The position numbers and the translations under genes were made by a program. Below the pieces are notes generated by a model that saw nothing but the letters and a program-made list of their open reading frames with translations, did no database searches and was not told the origin of the DNA. Below, in pieces: positions 23,801 through 34,085 of a DNA stretch of 64,000 bases. Source of the DNA: Siderastrea radians (taxonomy: Eukaryota > Cnidaria > Anthozoa > Scleractinia > Rhizangiidae); the NCBI GenBank assembly GCA_964017195.1, contig OZ024892.1, forward strand, positions 11,790,071 to 11,854,070, in the 5' to 3' direction. The first letter of the stretch is position 1. Each line of letters begins with the position of its first letter.

Positions 23801-26800
23801 TGCGTGGCTTTATTTGCTTTCAGTGCTTTTATGTCTTTCAAAGCCTTTTCCCGGGAATGACTCCATGCTCTCGTGAGCGCGCGATGTGTAAGTAATTAGT
23901 ATTAAGTCGTCGCGTTAACCCTGACTCCCAGCCCTGGACACGTTATGATGTCAACGAACGCTCCAATTGCCAATCTGTACACTTGGTTGGAGAAAGCCAG
24001 TGCATATACCGATGGGTCGTTTGGCTGGAGTAAAGCGGCTTGCCCAAGAACACAGCACAATATTCGACTAGTACTCGAACAGGGCTATTCACTCCGGAGT
24101 CTAGAGCACTAATCGACTCCTACTCGTTAGGCCATAGCGTCTAATACACCGCATCTCTCTAGAATGTAAATTCCTGATGAACGTTAAGCACTGACTTTGG
24201 AAGCAAAGAATTTCATTCCCTTCTATTGCAATCAGAAAAGTGAATCAATAAAGGTAAGTTTATCTTTGTTCAGCATACTGGTTACTGGACGGAAAGTACA
24301 CGTTACTCATTTTCCTAAAACGAACCTATATGGCGGGCCATCGCTGTCAAAAGTTGATATCATGATATCCTGAATGATATCATGATATCTGCCTAATATC
24401 ATGATATCGTGATATCATGATATCATGATATCATGACGTCAGGATATCACTACGATAAGATCTCGTTTAATTCGTGAACCATTTAGCAAATGTATTGTCA
24501 TAGTTAACCATTTCGCAAATGCCTTGTTATTAGTGTTATTTTTAATGTCTGACATTTAAATTGTGCGTCGCAGCCTTTTTAGAATTACTCAACAGCCTGT
24601 TCATGAAAAAAATCTACCCACAACCAACAGTATGGCTTTCCTAAATCGTGTTACTTTAACAGTGTTTGATTTTTTGTTCGTGTAGTTCTGGAGCTCCCCC
24701 TCGTCAGTTCCGTGGAGGAGCTCAGCCCAGTAGTCAAAAAAAGCCACAAAATTACACCTGAAATAAACGCCGGAGCCAAAATGTCGTCTTTTAAAATAAA
24801 CGCCGGATGCGTGCGAGAAAATACGGTGCGCGCGAAAATTAGTAAGAATAATGTTGAAAAATACCATGACGAGTTGTTCTATTTTGTGGGAGTGAGTGCA
24901 ATTGCTATAAATAGGACATAAGTTTTTGTCGCTTTGATCTGAAATGTTGACTAGGGTTGAAGATCAGAACGACACACGCCATCGGAGAAAAAAACACCAA
25001 AGCGTAACTCGCAAACAAACCCTTCCCCCTCCACTCCCTTAACCTACCCCTCCCAAGGTAAAGTAAGTTCCAAGTATCATATTAACGCAGTCAACTGACA
25101 ATATCGGGGCTGGTCTTGAGAGGACATACCTTCCTTTCAAAGCTTAGGTTTCCCTCAGATCATTAGGTCCCATATTTTCGGGTGGCCATTACTTTTGGGA
25201 GGGTTTGATCCCAAGGTCTCTATACATTAACGTTACTTGAGGGTAGGCGTTTCTTTCTAGGGGAGGGGTCGCCTTATTTCGGGAATTCTACGGCAAATAA
25301 AAGAAGGAAAGCTATGGTTTGGTATAGATTATTTGCCGCCGATATAATTGTCAGCAGACTAGCTACACAGCCGTTACACCGCGTGGGACAACTAGGAGTA
25401 ACGAACGTTAAGCTTAAGTCACACCACCTATTGCGTGACTGGCTAATTTTAAAAATTCGCGAAAAAAAATTTCTCCAGTCTACAGAAATAGCCTTTCAAA
25501 AACGTGCTATCCTTAACTTTAGACTTTCCGGTTTCCCCCCTTGCTGTTGTGATAAAACAGCTACCAAGAATAAGGTAAAAACCCATCTAAAGCACGTGCT
25601 CACTGGAGACCGGGAATCTGGTTGCTTAAGTACAGCCACACACTTAGCAAAGCTAGCCCATACAGTATTGTTCTTTCCAGAGCACAAGTGTCCATCCCAG
25701 AAAAGGATTAACTGAACGCATGTACAGGCCTCAAGGGTATCTTGAAGCACGCGGACAAAGTCACGGTTCGCAGAAGTATTAAAAAATAACACACGCTTTT
25801 TTCCGATTACTGATGGCCGTAGTTAACGTCAACTCAGCGTGGTAATTTCAAAAGTCAGACATTAAAAATAACACCAATAACAAGGCATTTGCGAAATGCT
25901 TAACTATGACAATACATTTGCTAAATGGTTCACGAATTAAACGAGATCTTATCGTAGTGATATCCTGACGTCATGATATCATGATATCATGATATCACGA
26001 TATCATGATATTAGGCAGATATCATGATATCATTCATGATATCATGATATCTACTTTTGACAGCGATGGCCCGCCATAAACCTAGCATGCCTTAATATTC
26101 GAAAAAACAATTAAGTTAATATTTGCCCGTAATTTTAAGATTATGCAAGGCAACAATTTCGTTATTTCATTGATTTTTGACAAGGTTTTGGACGTCTTGC
26201 GGTATTGCGGTATTTGGCGAATTTTTTTGCGATAATGCGGTATTTGTCAATTTTTTTTGCGGTTTTGCGGTATTCAGAACCCCCCAATGTCCCCCTCCTT
26301 ATTCCTTTCGATGTATGGTTTGTTTATCGTTGTGCACGATTTATTAAAAAAGTGCACTGGGGTATTTTGATTTGCAGTCCGATTGCATCACTAACCGCCA
26401 TTTTGCGTTTCTATTGACTGAGTCACTTGATCCTTCGTGTCTAAGATGCTTCGTTTTAGATTTTTGTGATAATCACCAGACGTTGTTACGCAGATGCTTT
26501 TGAATTTCTGTGACAAATTTTTATACTTTTCTTACGAGTTTAAATTGGGGTTAGAGGACCTGCACGACTCCTACTTTGATATCTTTGTAAGCAGCGTCTG
26601 ATCTATCTCGGTCTTTCGACCAATTTTACTTCTTGTACCTTTGTAGTGGGTTTAGTTTGGAGGATGTTTTTAAAAATGATGACTGAATTGAGCCGTTTAT
26701 AACTTTAGGCGTCGCATTTTTAAGACTTTGATTTCAAGGTCATGTCTGATCTTTTTCTGATATCATGTGGCTTAACGCCTGTGTGTTATTCTTAGTTAAA

Positions 26801-29800
26801 TTTGACCAAATCTGTTAAGCGAGTGTGGTTTTATGCTGCTCTTGCAGCGACTTCAGAATACACGGCCACTTATCTACATATCTTTCAATGCTTTGAATAA
26901 CGAGCCATATGAAAACAAAAGGAACAATTGTTATTCAGTGACATGCAAATAGGTGCCCGGGTATTCTAAAGTTTAGCCAAATCGGTGACAATAAACGATC
27001 TGAAATATTATCTGTTGTAGGATGCTGTGTTTCGCATCACGGAGTGTGATCTATAGACCTTTTTCGTCAAGAAATTGAAGTTGTAGCTTCTTTAGAGCTT
27101 AGCTTATATCTTTTGCTCTAAACAAACTTCGCACATGCAAATTAAGTCTTAAATACATGAACAATTGCAGCCTCAATCGCCTCCCGTGCAAGAGAATACT
27201 TCAATATATAAGCTGTATCGTCGTTTGTGAAAGCAATATTTATTCATGGTGATTATTTCGTTTTTACTACAGGACTCTACAGATTGATGAACGTTCACCT
27301 TCCCCTGCCATGAACATGGCAAAGAAAAGGAAGCAAGAACAGAGCGAACACTGTGAAAATAAAATGTAATCAAATGAATGAATAAACTCTTTGTAATAGA
27401 ATAATCGTTGTCTTCCTTCACTTGTCATTTCACTCAGAACAGTCGTTGCTTGAGAAAATTTGATGTAGTATCCTGCGAGCAAAGTCTCCTTCAATCTTCC
27501 TCCGATTTTTCTAGATCAAGGGCGACTCTACTCGCAGGATACCGAACTGGGTCGATGAAGTATGCGAAATTCATGTCACAGCTAGACTGAGAGTAGTCTC
27601 TATTAAATTTTGGCGATGGCGAATGTGGGGTGGGCGAAATTCACACACGCGCGCGCGTCACAGCTTTTGGAAATAACTTCTGGACAATAACACTATTCCC
27701 AAGTAATTTTCTTTCCATATTCCTGTGATACAAACATTAAATTCACTCGAAGAAAGTGCAATGTAACCACTTCTCAGCCTTTCCGAAATCGTCTCGCGTT
27801 CGTCCGCCATATTGAATTCAGGGCCGATGCCTCGCAATAGCGTCACGTGCACAAAAATTTGAGCAGCGATTGGCTAATGGTTTGTTTTGCTCCGAGTTAT
27901 CAAAATTGATAACGATCCCGGACTGGTGACTATTAGATATGTCTTCAATTAAATGAGCGTCGAAAGTATGGTTTTGGTTTTGCTTTACTTCGCTCTCTGA
28001 TGTTTTAGAGTGTAAATGACACGAACTTTCCTTTTTCTTTATTGATATGTGTAATGATAAAAGGAAAATAATTTATTCCTTTTATTTATTCCTTTTTATT
28101 CCTTTTTTTTTCGGCCGAATTGTTCCGGAGACTAGGGCGAGAAATATTGCTTGTGACGTACTTGTGACGTCAGCTGGCATTATCGGATTGATCGCACTTT
28201 CCGCCACCCAAGCTCGCACTGCGAGCTTGGGTTACCTGTGTTTCAGCCATAGTTGATTTCCAGTCATTTTCGTTGCACAGAACTACGAGTATGTGTTCGA
28301 TTACTTCTGCTTTTAAACCTGATTGTTTTAATTTCGCAGTTGACTAGCGGATCGATGAAAGCAAAGATTTTAATTGAGGATTGATTATCCGAGTATCGAG
28401 AGAGAAATGCGACCATATCTAGACGAGTCGCTCGTGGACATTTCACAGGGGGAAAGTATAGTGATAGTGATGAAGAACGAGACACCAATGGTTTGACTCC
28501 AGCCGTTTGAGGGGCAAGATACGAAGGAACTGTGCTGGTAAGTAAAATGTTTTGGGCTGTTTGCTTAACTTAAGTACTCGCTCCACTTTCAACCTGAGCA
28601 AAAACCCGAAGCTAATACTGACTTGATCGCACGTGTTTTTCAGCGCTTGACGTTAATTACATACACATGCCTCGAGTCCTGATTGGTTCAGGTGATTAGT
28701 CAGAGTAATAACTTTGCTAGAAGATAGTTCCAGTCTCACAGCGGTCAAACGCAAGACGCGCGCGCAGTTCCTGCCATAATTTTACAGAGGAAAATATACA
28801 GACGAATGTTAAAAGTTTCACTTTAGACGCAAAACTTAACGCCGTTTCTGAAAACTTAAGCTTTTTACGTTGAGTATGTGTTGGAAATGAAGGAACTCTC
28901 ATGCACAAGTTTTGCCGGCGTGAAATTCGGTTTGCCGGAACATCTGCATCGTTTTGATACGAAAGTCGCGCTCGTTAACTTTTGAACTGATTCAAAAGAT
29001 CAGAAGTGGCGTAGCTTTTTGCGTTTGACCGCTGTGAAGGTCCCAGTAGCGATAACTCTGAATCATCAAAGGCCTAATAAGGCGACACTTCATTTTTATC
29101 CAAAGATGCTCTAGAGCTTAGGCAGGGATAACTTTACCTGGCGCATGCGCGATCCACGTGTCGTTCATCCAGTAACCAAAGCCATCTGATAAAAACTTAC
29201 AGTCAATGCCACAGTATGACGGATGACCGAATCCGTAACTCAGAAATTCTACAAAAGTAAAGGAGAGCACAGTTCAAAACTAATGCCATTACCAGTCCAG
29301 TTTAGTCCTTAACGTCGCCTTGGTATTTAAAATGGTGGCGTGGAAAAGAGCATCCGCTCCTTCTCAGAAAGGCGGTACTTTGACCAAACCTGAGCCGCGT
29401 GAAATAGCAGGTCACGTGAGGTGCTTTTTGCTAAGCTCTCCCCTCCGAGGTTGATTACAGTCAAATACACTGTAAGCAAAAACCTTAGTAACCACGCCTG
29501 GTCTCCCAATGAAAGAGGGGCTCACAAACTTTCAGTAACTGGTACTTAGACTAAAGAATAAACCGTAATGTCATACCATCTCTTCTCATTGGGCCGCTGC
29601 CCGCGGGCACGTCAAAGCACAGCGGTTCTCCGCCCATTAAAGGCTGCATCAAGTAGACATGCTTTCCGTCCAGAATTCCTTGCGGCTGGTTGCTTCCATG
29701 AGTATTTCCTGAAAACGTAACAGAAGATGAAACGGTCATTCAATTATTGTATTGTGTTCTTTGGCAAGACAATTTTGGAATCGCAAAACACCACTCTCCA

Positions 29801-31095
29801 CTAAAGGATACAAATGGCTTACAGCAGATTGTTTGGCCGGCCTGATGGTTACTCAGGCTTAGAAATGAAAGCTTGGTTTCCACGAGCACTATTGACGAAA
29901 ACGCAAGCTTTCTAATTAACACACAGGGAAACGTTTCACCTTCAGTCCTTCTGTTTTCGTGGGCTTAAACAAAGATATCGTGAATCAAACAGAGTTGACG
30001 AGAAGTAGATGAATTCAATCGCAGTGGAAAGAGGGGGGTGGACGACGTACCTTACCCGGCCGGTATGCCCAGAAGTTGCCCTCACAATAGAAAATAAAAA
30101 CAAGACTATTCTTTAAACCAGACATTTTAGATTTCGTTTCGATATACCCATACTTCTTCCCTGCAGATGTACTTTGTACCCAATTTTAAAACCTCCTGAC
30201 TATCGTATACTCAAAAGCCCTGGCCAACCGTGAAAAATAGCGAGCTTGGGTTTGTTTATCTTAACTTCATGCGTTGTAACGGCGGTATATTTTGCAGGTG
30301 GATGCGTCACCAGAAACTCATATGTGTTGCTAACCTAACTTCTGTAAAGAAGCCTAAAACGATTTGCATGACCTAATTTCTATCAAAATGTTTCTCACCT
30401 GAAATAAACCAGTAGTCAGGGGGATCTTTCATTCCATCACATATTGAATGATCCAAAACCGCCGACAAGCAATAATTTCCGGGGCGAAGAATCAAAAACA
30501 GAATCTCATACATGCCATTTCCGTGATCAAACACCGTGGGCGCAAATCCAGTAGGACCGGAAATGAAAACCCGCCAGTAGTCTCCACCTACTGACTTCGG
30601 AAGGCCGTAAGCAGTTAGCGTTTGAAGTGTAATCCTGCTAAATTCACCAGCAGGTCGAATGTCCATGGAGTCTACCAAACTGTAACGTCCGTTAGTCCTG
30701 TTTTCTACACTCCAGCCCGGTAAGTTATCTTCGTAGACTGTGTTTCCTTCGCAGGGTTGGCGAATTCGTTCCCAGTCTATTCTCGCGTTGCGCATTCGGC
30801 ACCAGTCCGTCCCGAAGTCTTGAAGAGCACTTCGATTGACGGTGCTCGTCAGATATAAGGGATAATACCATTTTAGGTAGATAAGTAGTGTTATTATGAC
30901 TCCCCAGTAGAAGCAGAAAGCCCTTCGTAAGACGAACAGGCGTGGCAGTCCTTTTAGAGTACCAACCCTGTGCACTCGGGACTGAAGCGTTAGCTGAAGT
31001 GAGGGGATTAGTCTTTTCCTGCGCATGCTGTCGACATCGAGGTGTTCAGCGGTAGAGGAAGCAAACTCTGCATCATCTCTGGCGGTTCCGCTCAT
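20852..31095 (-). CDS. NXPE-family type II membrane protein with PC-esterase domain (5 coding exons, 566 aa)
   Basis: Coding exons: 30399-31095, 29577-29708, 29138-29248, 22024-22523, 20852-21112. All are GT-AG and phases join correctly (1701 bp). A cytoplasmic N-terminus with basic residues precedes one signal-anchor segment (about residues 59-76), so the rest should face the Golgi or ER lumen. The PC-esterase catalytic signature is present: GDS with Ser334 near the start of the domain, ILNCGLHY in the middle, and DAVH (Asp522-His525) near the C-terminus, the expected Ser...Asp-x-x-His arrangement. Proteins with this fold are carbohydrate O-acetyltransferases or esterases, and vertebrate NXPE1 has been linked to sialic-acid O-acetylation. 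Which substrate this one uses is unknown. A donor site at about 31855 (CGTAAG|GTAAGAG on the minus strand) suggests a non-coding first exon further upstream. Intron 4 (6.6 kb) is filled with nested mobile elements. Confidence 0.85.
21261..21350. repeat. GACT microsatellite
   Basis: Nearly pure GACT/CTGA array with a short GGCT segment. A shorter relative occurs at about 21440-21475. It lies in NXPE intron 5 (between coding exons 4 and 5). Confidence 0.9.
21640..21785. mobile_element. Pogo/Tigger-like element end (TATAACGAAC repeats)
   Basis: The motif CGATATAACGAAC or GTTATAACGAAC is repeated at about 21650, 21705 and 21720. The right end reads CGTTATACCGCAGTTCCACTGTA, a typical pogo/Tigger terminal repeat next to a TA. 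Non-coding remnant in NXPE intron 5. Confidence 0.5.
21898..21978. mobile_element. Short hairpin MITE
   Basis: AGCCTGCGTGCAGACGTCTCC at the left is mirrored by GGAGACGTCTGTACGAAGGCT at the right, with an inner palindrome CCTTTGCTTC...GAAGCAAAGG. It is 81 bp and non-coding, and lies 46 bp from the donor of coding exon 4 of NXPE. Immediately left (21863-21888) is a fragment resembling the end of the 60039-60141 MITE. Confidence 0.7.
23920..24150 (-). mobile_element. tRNA-derived SINE
   Basis: On the minus strand a pol III A box (TGGCCTAACGAG) and B box (GTTCGAGTAC) are spaced as in a tRNA-derived SINE head. A body containing TTCTTGGGCAAGCCGCTTTAC follows, a motif shared by many metazoan SINEs. 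It is located within the middle nested element, so it inserted there or was carried along. Confidence 0.65.
24331..26076. mobile_element. Inner nested element with 223-bp TIRs and TA target duplication
   Basis: TIRs at 24331-24553 and 25854-26076 have the same length (223 bp) and are nearly perfect reverse complements. They begin TGGCGGGCCATCGCTG and are flanked by TA (24329-24330 and 26077-26078). Each TIR holds a run of ATATCATG/GATATC units (about 24355-24440), itself palindromic. The 1.3 kb interior has only short frames (for example 25314-25715) with no transposase I recognise, so the element is probably non-autonomous, of a TA-targeting type. Confidence 0.88.
27957..28725. repeat. Split fragments resembling the TA-MITE family
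   Basis: 27957-28005 (GTCGAAAGTATGGTTTTGG...CTTTACTTCGCTCT) and about 28610-28720 (CGCACGTG...GCGCTTGACG...CCTGATTGGTTC) resemble the two halves of the MITE found intact at 38890 and 48527. About 600 bp of other sequence lies between. Within it 28202-28230 is a hairpin (ACCCAAGCTCGCA/TGCGAGCTTGGGT). Confidence 0.35.
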
Positions 31096-32399
31096 AAGAC
31101 ACACCTTTAATAGCAGCAAAAACAAAATTATTTAGCAATTAAAACACTAGAATAGAACTCCTGCACTAGAAAAATTAATTTGTACTTATGTCATTTTCGT
31201 GTTTAATAACCTTTACAACAGAAATCAAAAACACTTTTAAGGACAAAAACCACGTGATCTTTGCTTATCGGCGGTAACTAACTCGCCAACTATCAACAAA
31301 CTCGCCATTTGATTGATTAACTAGAGACTGTGCATCGCTGTATAGATATCCTAGATATCGTAAAGTAGAACAACAAAAAGTCTTTTGTTCAGTAAGGCTG
31401 CTATTTTTCAGTGTTTCACAATCACTTTTCAATGTTAATGGACGGATTGGTTGCGTTGAGAAAGTTAAATTTTATTTATCGCTCTTGGTTTTTGAGACAG
31501 ATCATCTAGCGGTTTCTTTTAATAAAGAACAAGTTACACTTGACCTAGTTCAATAATCACTAAAATTCAACGACCAGTAGCGGCGTGATACCTGTTCTTC
31601 TCCCACGTGCTCTCAAGTAATCAAAACAGTAATTTACGATCCTTCAGATTTCGTGTCTTTAAATACTTTTTACATCAGACAAACTCAGTAACTGAATAGT
31701 TTTACCAAATACTACTGTTGTATATTTGCTCATATCCACGGAAAACTGTTTTTGCAACGTTTAAGTGCGATTGATCATTAATCGTCGTTAACTTGGCGGT
31801 GTTAAGAATGCTGTAATCAGAATTAATCTCAAGTCATTTTCTCTCTTACCTTACGATCCCAGGTAAAAAGCCTTTATCTGTAGATCAACTACAACACAGT
31901 AGTGTCCAAACTCTCGCTTCAAGACATTCTATCTCCTCGTGGTAGCCTCAAAAAGAATTTATAATAAAAATAGTCACAGCTTATACGCCAGTTATCTTAA
32001 AATCTCTTTGACTGTTAAATCTTCTTTGTTCTACCGCCACATGTCATGTGATTTGAGACATCTTGTAGTGTAACCTGCTATCTCTGGTACGGTCCTTAAT
32101 TTACATGTATATACAAACAATTCGGTATTGCTTTAGTAGCTAGGTATCTTAACATTTGAAACAAAGCGACATTTCACTCGGTTAGACAACTCTTGACTAG
32201 TGAATTCTGCGGAAAATTTATGGTACAGGTTTCGAATATGTCACTCAAAATGCCTTTTCAATGTTTTGTTATTGTTTTGCTCGGTGAAACACCAAAGAAA
32301 GTTATAATTGAGGCACTGCGGGTATAATCAATCTGCACGTTGTTCTGTAGTCTTCATAGGCGTGAGTTCCGAGTTTTTATCAATATCGCAGGATTCCAT

Positions 32400-32830
32400 A
32401 TGATCGCTTCAACTGCTTTACGATCACTGATCACATGATTGCTTCAACTGCTTTACGATCACTGACTGTAAAAACGTTCAGCGATCGTTGCGATCATATG
32501 GTGACCACTCTTCAGCGATCGTTGCAACAGCGACTTCAGTTCTATAGGCTGGTTTCCATATATATATATGATCGCCACGATCGCTAAGATCGCTGGAGAA
32601 AACGTTCAGTAATCGTTTCGATCATATGGAAACCACTCTTCAGCGATCGTAGCCATCACAGTGACCATTGCGACAACGATCGCCGAAATAGACTTCAGTT
32701 CCATCGTTTACCAGACGTTTTTCCCAGCGATCGCACCGATGGTAACGATCATGTGGAAACCAACCTTATCGCAGCGATCGTAGCGACCCAGTGGCGATCG
32801 TTGCATCATATGAAAACCAGTGTCGATCCT
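32400..32830. repeat. Diverged GATCG-rich interspersed repeats
   Basis: CAGCGATCGTTGCGATCATATG and variants (GCGATCGTAGC, ACGATCGCC, GATCATATGGAAACC) recur more than ten times. Two copies of a 36-bp unit, CTTCAACTGCTTTACGATC, stand at about 32406 and 32442. Many units are palindromic around CGATCG. Confidence 0.7.
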
Positions 32831-32985
32831 TGCGAAAGTTAATTTACCAGAATGCACTGCGTCCTATACTTATTCCAAGGTGGAGCAAACAGCAAGGCAG
32901 ACTTTGTGGAAGAACTACAGCAGTATGACTGCTTATACAACAACTTTCAACTATTATTAGTGTGTATAAATTAAGTTAATTCATT

Positions 32986-33056
32986 CATTTATGATCATTC
33001 ATTCATTCATTCATTCATTCATTCATTCATTCATTCATTCATTCATTCATTCATTC
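32986..33056. repeat. ATTC microsatellite
   Basis: About 17 consecutive ATTC units with two variants at the left edge. Confidence 0.95.
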
Positions 33057-33279
33057 AGACATTACTGGAGTGAATGCATGAAGGTCAATTGCTGCCATTG
33101 CGGTTTATATGGAATTAATAAAGTAAAATAAAGTTGTGATTTAAAAGTTATAATCGTCTTTATGAAATACTGTTTAAGTAAAACACTGTATTAGGAACCT
33201 CCCGGACCATCTACACATGTATCTTGAGCCTCCACTAAATTTTACATCATAATTCAGTTTGAAACAGTTGACAGTCATT

Positions 33280-34085
33280 ATTTTTTATTTATTTATCTAT
33301 TTATTTATGCAGGAAAATCTGGTTTAGCATATAGAGCTAGTTTAAACAGAGTCCTGTAAAAAAAAAAAAACAAATAAACAGATACAAGGAAAATAAACAC
33401 GGAAAGCCGACACACAATAAAACACATAGAGACACGCGGTAATTAAAGAGGCTTGACACACTGGCCCTTGAAGTGCCGTTTCGCCAGGGACTTGAACGTA
33501 TTAAAGTCCGTTGCAGATCTAATATTAGAGGGCAAGGAATTATAGGTACGTGCACCATTGATCCTAATTAAAACTGCCCTGGTATGTGGTGGTTTTAGCC
33601 ATAGGCAGCCGCAACTGAGCACGTTGTCTGGTGAAGTGAGAGTGGATTTGGTGAGCGTGCCTAAATTCACTCAGCAGATAAGAAGGTGCTAATCCATTGA
33701 TGCATTTATAAACAAGGACAGACTTAAGAAGACTACGGCATGCTTGCAGATGGGGCCAGCCGAATGCAGTAGACAGTTCATCAGACTTAACAGCTCGGCC
33801 CTCGATTATACATGCAGCACGGCGATTAAGCTTGTCTAAGTAAGATTTACTACCCTGGCCACAGCTATCCAAGACGAGCGCGCAATAGTCAAATAAAGGC
33901 AGTACCATTGTGTTATATAATGTAACACAAGCAGATTTTGGTAGGACTAAATTCGAGCGCGACGTAGTAATGCTAATCTAGAAGAGATCTTTCTACCCAT
34001 TGAGCCAACGAGTTCTTTCCAAGACAACGTTTCATCCATAATTAACTGGTGTCCTTGCATACGGCAACTGAGCCCGCGGTACGAG
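33280..34085 (-). mobile_element. 3' part of a CR1/L2-like non-LTR retrotransposon
   Basis: The minus strand encodes, with frame breaks, the reverse-transcriptase thumb and C-terminus: DETLSWKELVGSMGRKISSR, then LYNTMVLPLFDYCALV, LDKLNRRAACII and NSLPSNIRSATDFNTFK before a stop at about 33443. These are hallmarks of CR1/L2-like non-LTR elements. A simple AAATA-type tail at 33281-33309 marks the 3' end. It continues the fragment at 37229-37495, from which it is separated by about 3.1 kb. Confidence 0.8.

Larger units (their letters stand above)
22990..26297. mobile_element. Middle nested element, TIR GAGGGGGACATTGGGG, 6-bp target duplication
   Basis: Left end GAGGGGGACATTGGGG at 22990 and its reverse complement ending at 26297 are flanked by the same 6-mer CTTATT (22984-22989 and 26298-26303). 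That is a convincing insertion scar. Both subterminal regions are full of the phrase GCGGTATTGCGGTA. Removing the inner element leaves about 1.56 kb without a recognisable transposase, so it is non-autonomous. It also carries a SINE (about 23920-24145). Confidence 0.8.
22631..27931. mobile_element. Outer nested element, inverted ends AGTSACCAGTCCGGG
   Basis: Left end 22631 AGTGACCAGTCCGGGATC and right end 27931 (reverse complement AGTCACCAGTCCGGGATC) match for 36 bases. They include an 18-base palindrome, GTTATCAATTTTGATAAC. The pair brackets 5.3 kb inside NXPE intron 4 and encloses the middle and inner elements. Its own sequence (22667-22989 and 26304-27895) has no recognisable transposase. 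No target duplication was found and the superfamily is not assigned. Confidence 0.7.
31096..33279. other. Upstream region of NXPE with GATCG-rich repeats
   Basis: This holds the presumed promoter and a probable non-coding first exon of NXPE ending at about 31855. 32400-32830 is a repeat-rich patch and 32986-33056 a microsatellite (both listed). No gene is supported. Confidence 0.55.

Noticed and set aside
25314..25715. 133-codon frame inside the inner nested element as a transposase
   Set aside because: No DDE/D motif or DNA-binding signature is visible; the overlapping opposite-strand frame is almost as long.
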